Assembly: GCA_018398805.1 (NCBI GenBank)
Contig: JAGFBZ010000817.1
Coordinates: forward strand, 2,579,001 to 2,643,000
Length of the DNA: 64,000 nucleotides
Origin: Hirundichthys speculiger
Lineage: Eukaryota > Chordata > Actinopteri > Beloniformes > Exocoetidae
Direction of reading: 5' to 3'
How positions within the stretch are numbered: the stretch's first letter is position 1; every line of letters begins with the position of its first letter. Made by a program: the position numbers and the translations under genes. Of the stretch, positions 49,575 through 59,289 are shown in pieces. The notes under the pieces were generated by a model. It saw only the letters and a list, made by a program, of their open reading frames with translations. It ran no database searches and was not told the DNA's origin.

Positions 49575-50910
49575 GGGCTGGGTAATAGCATGTGGCACAA
49601 TCAGGTAACACGTGGGAAAAGGAAACACAGGTTACAACCAACAGAAACAATGAGAGATGAAGCCAAGCATGGAGGGAAGGCATAAAAAAGAAAATTATAA
49701 AGCAGAGGGTTTAAAGAAAAGGACACAATGGATAAATTGTACCGTTGTTAGCTTAGCTGAGGCTAAGAACCTCTTAGTGAAGCAAGAAAGTCACATGAGC
49801 TCTCAACCTGGTTGCACCTGTGGTGTAAACTGCAGCGGAGGGTTAGCTTGATCATAGCTGTTCTGTCCTAAAAAACATCTCATCCACTCTAGATTCTTAT
49901 TTTCCTCCTGCTACCTTAAACCTGATACAGGGAAGTTCAAATGACAGTCTGATTATTTTCTTCAAGCAGACACATGTCTCACTCTACACCTAAATCTTTC
50001 AATATTTCCCCTGATTTACACCCATGTAGGGTGTTGTCTCTAAATTGAAGATCAACAGAAAAATACACATCACACACCAGGATCAATAGATGATGAGATA
50101 AAAACACACACATCACGTTTAATCTTATTTTAGCTAACTTTAGCCTCTGCTTTGCTAGCTCACATAAGATATGCTTAATATAATTAATTAAGCAAGAGGA
50201 TGCTTCAGCACTGCAAGCTACAGTGCTACAGAACAGTACCCACTCTGTCACCTAGAGTTTGGTGGTGCGACTGAAGAGCGACGCAAACAACAACAGACAA
50301 GCAGAAACACTAACAACATAGGTGACATTCATAGTTGCGGCGTAGAACTATATATCAGGTGTGACATCTCCTCAATCCTCCTTGCTTTGAAAAAGGGTTT
50401 GTAGATGCATCTGGGATGTGTAGACACGTGTGTGATCACCACCCACATAAATGAGCGGGAACAGGTGTAATGCTATAACTTTCCTGCAGGAGTGATGGCT
50501 GCTGTACATCAAAGTGACTGGCACAAGCAATTTCTCAAACTTTAGCATCCTGGACTCTTCAGTCCCTCTTGGTTCAGATGATATACATCTTCCACCCCTC
50601 CCCCACCTACCTCCATCTCTCTCCCTCATTACACGTACATATTTTCCCTGGCTTTTCTTTGGTTCATTAAGACTTAAACTTGTCATCGTGGCATTCCTCT
50701 ACCCTCAGCCAATGGCCTCTTTCACTTCTTGACTGTTAGTGGTGACCTTTTATAATGAACATACTCAACTCAAAGCATTGTTTAAGTGGGTGGTAAAGCT
50801 ACAGGTCAACCTGATAAGTGCTATGATGGTAATGTATGTCAACCAGAAGAGTTTGATTGTCAGTGTCCAAATCTGCTGAAGTGGCCCTTACTGGGTAACA
50901 AAACTTGAAC
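49575..50910. other. No recognisable feature
   Basis: Noncoding sequence; no transposon ends or gene motifs seen. Confidence 0.45.
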
Positions 50911-50912
50911 TA

Positions 50913-51932
50913 CAACTGCAATTCCAAAAAATCTGGGACACCATGTAAAACACTAAATGGAAAATATTAGGTCATTATGACTTTGATGGCAGCAACACAT
51001 CTCAAAAAAGTTGGAACAGGAGCAGCAAAAGGCTGGAAAAGTAACTGGCGCAAATCAGAACATAAATTGAGAAGCATTTGATAACTAATTATTTTAAGTG
51101 GTTACAGGTCAGTAACAAGACTGGGTATAAAAGGAACATTTCAGAGAGTAGGCAGAACCTCTCAGATGCACAGATAGACAGAGGCGCACCAGTTTGCGAA
51201 CAAACTGCATCTAAAATTTGTGTAACCCTTTCAGGAAAAAAAATTCCTCAATGTATAATTGCAAAGCCTTTATCCCACCATCTACACTACATAATATCAT
51301 CAAAAGATTCAAAGAATCAGGAGGAGTGTATGTGTGTAAGGGACAAGGGTGAAGGTAAAAACTGGATGTGTGTGATCTTCAGAGCCTCAGGTGGCCCTGG
51401 ATTAAAAACTGGGATAATTCTCTACAGGACATCACTGCATGGACTACACAAATCACAACAACATGGCTTCACAGGAGAAGAGTCTGGGAGCTAAACTGGC
51501 CTGCCTGCAGTCCAGCTCTTTCACCAATAGAAAACATTTGGCACATCATAAAATGAAAAATCCATCACTGAAGGCCCAGGACTGTTGAGCAGCTAGAATC
51601 CTGCATCAGGCAAGAATGGGACAACATTCCTCTCCTAAAACTCCAGCAACTGGTCTCCTCACTTCCCAAATGTTCACAGATAGTTGTTAGAAGAAGAAGG
51701 AGATGATACACACGGGTAAACATTAACATGTTCCAACGTTTTTGAGATTTGTTGCCATCAAAGTCAAAACGAGCTAATATATTCCATGAAAGTGTAAAAT
51801 AGCTCGGTTTCAACATATGATATGTTCTTCATGATCTATTGGGAACAAAATATAGGTTTATGAGATTTGCAAATGATCGCATTCTGTTATTTATTTTTTA
51901 CATAGTGTCTCAATTTTTTGGAATTGAAGTTG
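50913..51932 (+). mobile_element. Tc1-type element with both termini, dead transposase
   Basis: The left end CAACTGCAATTCCAAAAAAT and the inverted right end CAACTTCAATTCCAAAAAAT agree at 19 of 20 bases, and the similarity continues through ATGTAAAA. TA precedes the left end. Plus-strand remnants include a HYIISSKDS..HLHNIIKRFK-like DNA-binding stretch and LNWPACSPALSPIENIWHII, the PDLSPIEN catalytic-Glu motif. Several frameshifts and a deleted central region make it inactive. Confidence 0.8.
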
Positions 51933-52040
51933 TTTTCCACACTATGCAAAAGAGAGTAATGATGCAAACAGTACAAAGTTGACAAATCGTTAAGCTTGTA
52001 TTGCTTCCTGTACATTTTTGTGTATTTTTGATTAACTGTA

Positions 52041-52978
52041 GGGCAGCGCGGTGGCTTAGTGGTCAGCACTATTGTCCTCACAGCAAGAAGGTTCCTGGTT
52101 TGAAACCTCAGCAGGGGCCTTTCTGTGTGGAGTTTGCATGTTCTCCCTGTGCTTGCGTGGGTTTCCTCTGGGTACTCCGGCTTCCTCCCACAGACCAAAG
52201 ACCTCCATGTTAGGTTAATTGTTATGTTAATTGGTGGTTCTAAATTGCCCGTAGGAGTGAATGTGAGTGTGCATAGTTGTTTGTCTATATGTGACCCTGT
52301 GATGGACTGTCAACCAGGGTTTACGTTGTCCGGTAATTGCCAGACTTTGTCCGGTAAAATATGTCGAAGTCCGGTATTTTATAATCTCTCCGGTCAAAAT
52401 ATCCGGTGAAAATACTCCTCCCAAGCACAATTTTAGTTGTAATAAAATGGGTAATGGTTCAAGTTGGCAGCATGGGCACATTATTAAAATGTTATTTGCC
52501 ACTCCAGATGTGTTTTTTATTTGTTTGCAAATTGTTTTATCTTAGAGTATATAGGCCTTCATCTTTTAATGTTCATTCCATGTGTCAGAAGAAGCGCAAG
52601 CTTCTGCAATATTTATTTACTTTTTGAAGTTATGCTCGTGAGTCAATTGACGGGACTTATTTTATTTGAAATAGCCTGTTTTTCAATAAAAATACTATTA
52701 AATAACTTGCATTGATATCGTACTACTGCATATGATTTATTTTTAACCTCAATAAATTCATATAGCCTATGTGACCGGAATTTCAAACATTTGTCCGGTA
52801 AATTGAAAACCTGCCGGTCACATTGTCCGGTGCCAATTTTTCTAGCGAAAACACTACTGGCAACCTGTCCAGGGTGAATCCCTGCCTTTCACCTGAAGTG
52901 AGCTGGGATAGACTCCAGCAGATCCCCGTGACCCTGCAGAGGATTAAGTGGGTATAGATAATGGATGGATGGATGGAT
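52041..52978 (+). mobile_element. tRNA-headed SINE with (GGAT)n tail, split by a hAT MITE
   Basis: The head GGGCAGCGCGGTGGCTTAGT carries an A-box-like motif, and GGTTTGAAACC is at the B-box position. The body includes GTTTGCATGTTCTCCC and GGCTTCCTCCCACAGACC. It ends after 52856 with GCTGGGATAGACTCCAGCAG and (GGAT)n. Target duplications GATTAACTGTA (52030-52040) and GATTAATTGTA (52979-52989) agree at 10 of 11 bases and fix both ends. Confidence 0.85.
52315..52856. mobile_element. hAT-type non-autonomous element inserted in the SINE
   Basis: Ends are CAGGGTTTACG and, inverted, TAGTGTTTTCG (8 of 11). The flanking 8-bp duplications are CTGTCAAC (52307-52314) and CTGGCAAC (52857-52864), 7 of 8. 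Repeated TCCGGTAA / CCGGTCA motifs sit near both ends, as subterminal transposase sites often do. No open frame is present. Confidence 0.85.
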
Positions 52979-52989
52979 GATTAATTGTA

Positions 52990-54065
52990 ATTTCAGTAAG
53001 GACAATCAAAAGTTGAACACTGTACATGGAAAAAAGATGTTACTATTAAAATGCTTACAGCTCTGGCACAATCTCACAAATATACTAACTAAAAAACATG
53101 ACTGACTAAAAAGAAATATGCTGGCATATTTCAAAAGTATTGTGTTTAAGTTTAAGTGATTGTTTATTGTGTAAGAAATAAAAACACAAAATCATAATTT
53201 GGCTAATTAAAATCATGTTTAAAAATATTAAATTCATATTTATATTTATATTTGGGTTGGATATCTGTTAGGGCTGATTCCAGTGATATAAAACGACCGA
53301 GTCACAGTTTAATTGGGTTACTTGCTGAAAGACTTGTGTGACTATGTCAGGTTTACTCAAATCAATCTTGTTGTTATAGTTGACAAAAAGCACTCCTTCA
53401 CACAATCGAACTGATATTTTATGTTGATCCAACCCAAGTACATTGAAGGTGGCTTTTATGAAAGAAATCCCCTTTTTTGTGCATGAGACCATTTGTTTGG
53501 TCTCAACTCTAACTTGACACAACCCTTTGTTTGAATAGCCTTGTTATGAAAAAAATTTTTATTCTGTGATCTGTTCAGATTTGCGGAGTTACTGTGACAT
53601 CAAAGTCCCAGCTTCCCCGTCTGTTTTCAAATCTAATTTTGTGTATTTGAAGAAGGAACTTTTGCATTGTCTGTCTATTGTCTGTGTGTCTGTGGCATTT
53701 TTACCAGAACTTGCCCTCATGAAAATGTGTAAATGTTTGACAAAAAGTCCTAAAAGCCTCCTTTAAGTTAAAACAGTAGAATTGTTCATGCTGAAAAAGC
53801 CATACAATTGCGTGGAAATGATTTCCATGTTGTTTTATGTTTTTTTTTTTGTTTGTTTTTTAATTCAACAGGTTATCATTAAGTAGTCACGAATCTAGAA
53901 AGATGGAACGTAGCTGCTTGTTTGGAGGAAACAAACATAGAAGCAGATGATGTTTGGTTGAGTGTGATGGAGTTTTCTGGATGAGAATGACAAGGTGCCA
54001 ACATGTGAGAATGACGGAGAAAGTCTTCATTTATTTCACTGATGTGGACCATGAGACTGGCATGA
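52990..54065. other. No recognisable feature
   Basis: AT-rich noncoding sequence. Open frames at 53268-53522 (minus) and 53566-53766 (plus) have no family signature. Confidence 0.45.
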
Positions 54066-54069
54066 CAGC

Positions 54070-54240
54070 TTCTGAATAAGAGACACTACATTAAAACCAC
54101 TGACAGTTAATGTGAATTACTCTGCTTGTCTAGTTCAATGTTCAGGTGGGAAAACCTGTTTCCTATCATTCGCACGGATGTTACAGTGACACCTGCCACC
54201 TTCCTGACCCTACCACTCACCAGGTCTACAACCCCAAATC
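54070..54240 (+). mobile_element. Tc1/mariner-type fragment
   Basis: ATTAAAACCACTGACAG, GTGGGAAAACCTGTTTCC and GGATGTTACAGTGACACCTG occur in the order of a common fish mariner-type repeat (from memory). No ends were found. Confidence 0.4.
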
Positions 54241-54669
54241 AGGAAAATGAAAAAAAAAAAAAAGATGTGATTTTTAGTTTAGTTTGACCTTTATTCCTTT
54301 GGAACTCAATATATTTAATGTTTTTCTTTCCTCATTACGTTCATTTCATTTTTTAATATATGCATCCATCATTGCATTTCCAGCCTGAAAAACATCTTAA
54401 TGATGTTGTGACAGAAAAAAAAAACATGAAAATAGTCCTTTTTTAAATTTTTTTTCCATGCTGTTCTATTGTGATTTTAGAGACATCCAAGCTCATGTTT
54501 TAAAAGGTCATATACTTTATATGTCAGATAAATAAAGGTTCATAAAGGTTCATCATGGGTACACCTCTTTCCCACTTTTAGTCTACAAAAGTGCAGAAAC
54601 TGATGAAGAAGCCAGTGGAACTAATTCCTTCACAGTCCGCTGCATGTGAGGTGACTGCATGTTTTCTCC

Positions 54670-54699
54670 CCTCCTCCTCCTCCTCCTCCTCCTCCTCCT
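54670..54699 (+). repeat. (TCC)n microsatellite
   Basis: About ten uninterrupted CTC/TCC triplets lie in a longer pyrimidine-rich stretch upstream of the proposed prss35 exon 1. Confidence 0.9.
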
Positions 54700-54834
54700 T
54701 CCTTCCCCTCTAGGCTGCTGCTGAATAGACCACTGGCTTCACCCCCAAATTCCCTCTTTAGTTGGATCGCTAGGGCTGGCCCCACCCATCTGCAAGCGGC
54801 TTTTGTCACGACTGAAAAAAAGTTCCTTTCATAT

Positions 54835-54905
54835 TTTTTCCTCCCACCCCCCTCCACACCCACCCCCCCCCCCCTCCCCCAGACCTCCCTCCTTCCCTCC
54901 CTCCT
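54835..54905. repeat. Long pyrimidine tract, G-rich on the minus strand
   Basis: This is an almost pure C/T stretch with C runs of six, thirteen and five. It lies immediately upstream of the proposed prss35 first exon. The minus strand has several long G runs and could form a quadruplex or triplex structure; this is a sequence-based possibility only. Confidence 0.7.
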
Positions 54906-55127
54906 CAGCATCAAGTGCAGCCTGAGCGGAGCGTCCCGACTGCGACTTTCCTTCAGACTCCTTTGAAGAAGCTATGAGGAGGAGGCAGCAGTGGACCTGC
55001 TGATACCGGGACTCCTGGGATGCCCTAAAACTCATCTGTTTTCCAGAGGGATCATTTTTGTGCACATCCAAGGAAAACAAACAATACATTACGGATTTGG
55101 GATAATCCATTAATCGGATGCGAGCAG
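54900..55127 (+). other. prss35: Probable noncoding exon 1 (5' UTR) of prss35
   Basis: A G+C-richer stretch after a long pyrimidine tract ends at a donor-like CAG|GTAGGA at 55127/55128. The matching acceptor, TTTGATATTTCAG|AT, lies at 59270/59271, 19 bases before the prss35 ATG. A noncoding first exon with all coding sequence in one downstream exon is, as I recall, the usual layout of this gene. The 5' boundary is a guess. It contains short upstream ATGs, one at 54973 and one at 55118. Confidence 0.45.
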
Positions 55128-57799
55128 GTAGGACGGTTTTCCTCTCTGTTATGGCATCTTTTTTGGTTTATGAATTTATTTTCATTGTTTTCTTGTTCTT
55201 TTTATCCTTTTTTCTGAAGCACATTTTCTGTCTTACTTCTTCTCAATACTTGAAGTGTATTTCTTCTTATTTTAAATCCAAAATCATGTGAGCTTTTTCC
55301 ACTTTCTTTACATAACTTTTAATCCCTTTGAATATTTTTCCAGATATTATAGTCAGGTGGTGCTTTCTAGAGACTGTAGTCACATAATTGAAGTGTATTT
55401 GTATCTGCTTGAGAATAAGCGGCCACTTTAATGGTGCAGATGTGAAGTCACAGATGTTTGTTTTTCAGGTTAAACCCAGAACATCTTTATGAGGGATACC
55501 TCTATGTCAAAATGGGTCTTTTTTTAATGTAAAGAAATCCACATTTTATGCATCCTTGGCTGTTTGTGACACTTTAGTCATACAAGAAATGCTTGCTGGG
55601 AAAATGGGTCAACAAGGATTAAATAATCACCTCTCTTGCTGCTCTGAACAATAGTCTGATGCATGCTGACGCTCCACACAGCGCCATCCATTGGTCACTT
55701 TATGTCTCCTGGGTGCCTCCAGCACTCTCCTGTGACCCCCCTCCACAAAGGGACGGAGAGGGCGCAGCCTCCTGTTTAGCTGACTGCAGTGGAAAGCACT
55801 TTAGTTGAAATGAGTGTCTTGTAGAAGGCCAGAAGCCATCGTGGCAGCATATCAGTTTCCACTCTATCCTGAATAATTGCAGACTCTCTCCTAGATTTGT
55901 GTTATGTCTGTGTCTGGAGTAGAAGTGTGAAGCTTAACAGAAACTGAGGGTCATTTTGTGTTTTTTTTTTTCTTTTTTAACATTCTCATATATTGAGACA
56001 CTTTTACAGCTGTTGCGGGTGTGTATTTTATTGCCGTCTATTGTGGGCTGGTTAGATGTCAGCCACTGGGTATGTTTTATTGGATGCCGTGTGCCAGACT
56101 CGAGCCAAAATGTCCCCTTTGCAGTCACAGACAGTTGCAGTTGCTGAACAGCAAAGCTGTGCTGAAAAACCTTGCAACAGAAAACTACTTTTGGTTAAAT
56201 CTCAGCAGTGAATCATGAAGCTCCTATGTGATCCACAGGTGATGATAGATGCAGTGATGTAATTCATCTTCTCAGCTGAGTCTTCTGGGAACTCTGCCAA
56301 ACCAAATAGCCTCAATTTTAGACTGCAGTAGCGCTTGAAAGGAGAAGTGTGTCACAAATCCCCCCAAAAGAAAAAGCTCTATATAGATTTTATAACTTAT
56401 AACTTCTACTGTAAAAGCTTTAACCAGCATCCTGCTTGTCTCTCTGGTTGATGTCATTCATGTGCAAAGACGGAGTCTTGTGGCGCTAAGGAAACCAGAT
56501 ATGTTAATTACTGAGATGAAGGTTAACCATGGCGGCAAACCTCCAAGCCAGTGTCTCAGCTCATTCAGACGATCAGGGTTCATCTTCTCCTTCCTGCAGC
56601 CCACAGCCTGCAGCAAGACTTAGAGGCCTTAAATCTCCTCTGAACCACAAAGCTGATGTATCATGCTGCAAAGGGCTTTAGAACATTTCAAACTGAGTGC
56701 CTGTGATTTATATAAACAATGGCACCAACCATTTCTGCACTGAAAGCATTCACATACTTGAAAATGTTGTATGTTGTTCACATTTCTCAGCTGCTCTCAG
56801 AGCTCCAAGGGTTTTAATGCTCAAGACGACATTACCTCCTTGTGGCTGTAAGAGGAACTGGTTGTATTCATGTCAGAGCATTTCTTTCTGACTCTGAATT
56901 TCAGCCTCTTACCTTTGAGGATTACCAAAGGTATTTTTGATTTATTATCCGGAAATCATCAATGGAAAATGGTGGAGATGTTTTATATCTTTCACTGAGG
57001 AGAAAAACTTGTAGCAGAAAAGTCAGAGCCATAATAGTTAATTCCCTGGAAACCATAGACGAACATGCCAAATTTGTTTTACAATACATCTCCTAGATGT
57101 CAGTCTCAGTTAGTGTCACCTTCATGATGGGGATACCAGATGCTGCAGCACTAAAGTCCCAGCACTTCTGCTGATGTTACCTGGAATATCTGGGGTGGAG
57201 GCTTTCAGCACTGAACATTCTTGACTGATCAAGCTTCCCCAGTATTTCCACTTACTATCCACTAAAATCCATTAACCTAAACACAAAACAGTCAAACCAT
57301 CTAGGATTGCTTTTCAGTTTTTATATATTTTACGATGAAAATAAAGAAACACAACCGTGCAGAAAACTTTGACATTCACAGATTTTGCATGAAAGCAGCT
57401 CACACACATTTTCTGGTTTGAATGCTTTGTAAGCTGTTGTGTGATCAGTGCAGCAGCCCTGACACTTTAGCAAGGAGTGATGGTTTACACTTTAGCTTGA
57501 TTTTGTCCTCCCGGTGCCTTAGACATTAGATGAAGAAGCAAGTCACAAGGTGAAATGATTTCCAGGCTGGAAATATTACTCCTTAATCATTTGTTTGGGA
57601 GACTCTAAATACTTGCATCAGTGGCCTTGAGTTTCAAGGTCCACTGATGCACTGAAGTTAAAGAAAGTCAATCAACCTACGCTGAGACATGTGAAATACA
57701 TATTTTCAAAATCTTTCAGATTTTACTTGATAATAAAAGTAGGAATATAAAGCCTAAAATGAACCAAGAGACACGACGTATAGTATTAACATGACATAT

Positions 57800-59083
57800 A
57801 GCAAAAACTAAATTCACCCCATGATTTAAGAACTTGTAGAACAATCTCTCATATTTTTGTTAAAGGACTTTGGTCCATTCTTCCTGACAATGTTGCTTCA
57901 ATTCTTGTAAGACTGCAGGCATTTGCTATGCAGGTTAACCAGGTTAATTATTTTCTCTATTCTGTTTTAGATTTGCTGATGTGTTTAGGATCAGCATCCT
58001 GTAGCATCTTATCAAACAGATGCCGACACATTTTTTTCTCAATTACTTTGGTATTATCGAGAAGTTTGAGGGTTAGTTGATGACTGCAAGGCGCCCAGGT
58101 TGCGTGGCTACAACACAAGCCCAAATCATCACCCCTCCACCGCTGTGTTTGACAGTTAGTACAAGGTGTTTGTGGTCATATGTTTTGTTTGGCTTTAGCC
58201 AAATTTGGTGCTGAGCATAATTGGCTAAATCATTCCACTTCGGTCATGTCTGTTCCAAAGTATATTGCTCTAGAAGTCTTGTTTTTTCTGTTACAAAACC
58301 TGTGCCATGCAGCCATGATCTTTACTTTAACTTGAATTTCCCCCTTGGGGGATTAATAAAGTATTTTTGAATTTAATTTGAATTTGAATTTGAATCTTTA
58401 TAGAGAGAAGAAACGTTCTATCAAACCATTCCAAACAAACCAACTTGTTTACTTGTTTAGCCTTTTTTAAATGAATACTGTCATGACATGCACATCTAAC
58501 ATACTTAACTGAGGCCCTGTAGAGATTTGAAATCTAGCTCCTGAGATTTCATTTAGTTTCTCTGAACATTGCATGATCTGAATATAGGGTGAATTTGCGG
58601 GGAAGTCAATTCCTGAGAAGACTACAGTGATGGACTCCATATTTGTTGGAAATGGTCCCCTTACTCGTCCCATAGTGATGGCAGAAACAGTCGCTTCTCC
58701 AAGATCACTGCTAAATTCTTTCTTTTTTGGGCACGCTCCCCTATTGATTTGAAAATGATTTGAAAGTTCTGCTTTTACAGAAGTGGTGTCACTAGCTGAT
58801 GATCAGTTTCATCGGGTGTATTTGAGTAGCGACAGCCAGCTGTTATTTAACCCTAATTATTCCTATGGATGCAGTAAGGGTGTATTTTGTTTTTCATCTA
58901 CTTTATCTCCATTCTGGCTTCATTTTAGATAAAACAGCAATGACTTAGTGTATTTTGTCATGTGTTATTAGACAGCTGAGGTTGTGTGAACCAGATTTTG
59001 AGACCTGTTATGGATCAGTTCATTTTTTTAAGTCATTATACGTAAAACCTTATACTTAACAGAGGGTGTACTTTATTTTTTTA
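57800..59083 (-). mobile_element. Decayed Tc1-type element in prss35 intron
   Basis: The minus strand at about 58070-58180 encodes a GGGVMIWAC-like stretch, the conserved GGGSVM.WGC segment of Tc1 transposases. 58530-58970 follows a well known fish Tc1-type repeat (TCCTGAGATTTCATTTAG, GATGATCAGTTTCAT, GGATGCAGTAAGGGTGTATT). The right end near 59083 reads AGAGGGTGTACTTTATTTTT and abuts the copied prss35 piece. Confidence 0.65.
58325..58393 (+). mobile_element. 69-bp LINE 3'-tail insertion
   Basis: GAATTTCCCCCTTGGGGGAT, AATAAAGTATTTTTGAAT and a (TTTGAA)n tail are typical of a non-LTR 3' end. Perfect 7-bp repeats ATCTTTA flank it (58318-58324 and 58394-58400), and the Tc1-type host sequence is continuous if it is removed. 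Confidence 0.75.
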
Positions 59084-59084
59084 C

Positions 59085-59129
59085 AAGCACATGGATCTGG
59101 GTGTTATTCCCTCAGTCAAGAAGCTCCCT
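59085..59129 (+). pseudogene. Ectopic 45-bp copy of prss35 coding sequence
   Basis: This short stretch matches 60179-60224 of the prss35 coding exon base for base except that it lacks the extra T near 60206. Read in the prss35 frame it gives KHMDLGVIPSVKKLP without a break. It cannot work as an exon alone and has no splice sites in register. It begins within a few bases of the right end of a decayed Tc1-type element, so it may be filler DNA copied during repair. A local assembly artefact is the alternative. Confidence 0.75.
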
Positions 59130-59289
59130 TCTTGAGTGTGACTAACACATTTGTTCTCTTTAGGGAGCTGAATATAAATGGCACCTCAGAAGCTATGAAT
59201 ATTTATACCAAATGGGACAAAATGATTCAACAGTGACTAACAGTTTCCACCTTTACTTTTGATATTTCAGATCCAGGCCCAACTTAACA

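Larger units (their letters stand above)
55128..59270 (+). other. Probable prss35 intron 1
   Basis: This stretch lies between the proposed donor at 55128 (GTAGGA) and the acceptor at 59270 (a pyrimidine-rich run then TTTCAG). No coding signal was recognised. It holds a decayed Tc1-type element at about 57800-59083 with a small LINE-tail insertion in it, and a 45-bp copied piece of the prss35 coding sequence at 59085-59129. 55140-57800 shows nothing recognisable. Confidence 0.45.

Noticed and set aside
54630..55110. Minus-strand frames rich in Gly and Glu upstream of prss35
   Set aside because: Translation of the reverse complement of pyrimidine tracts; low complexity and no motif.
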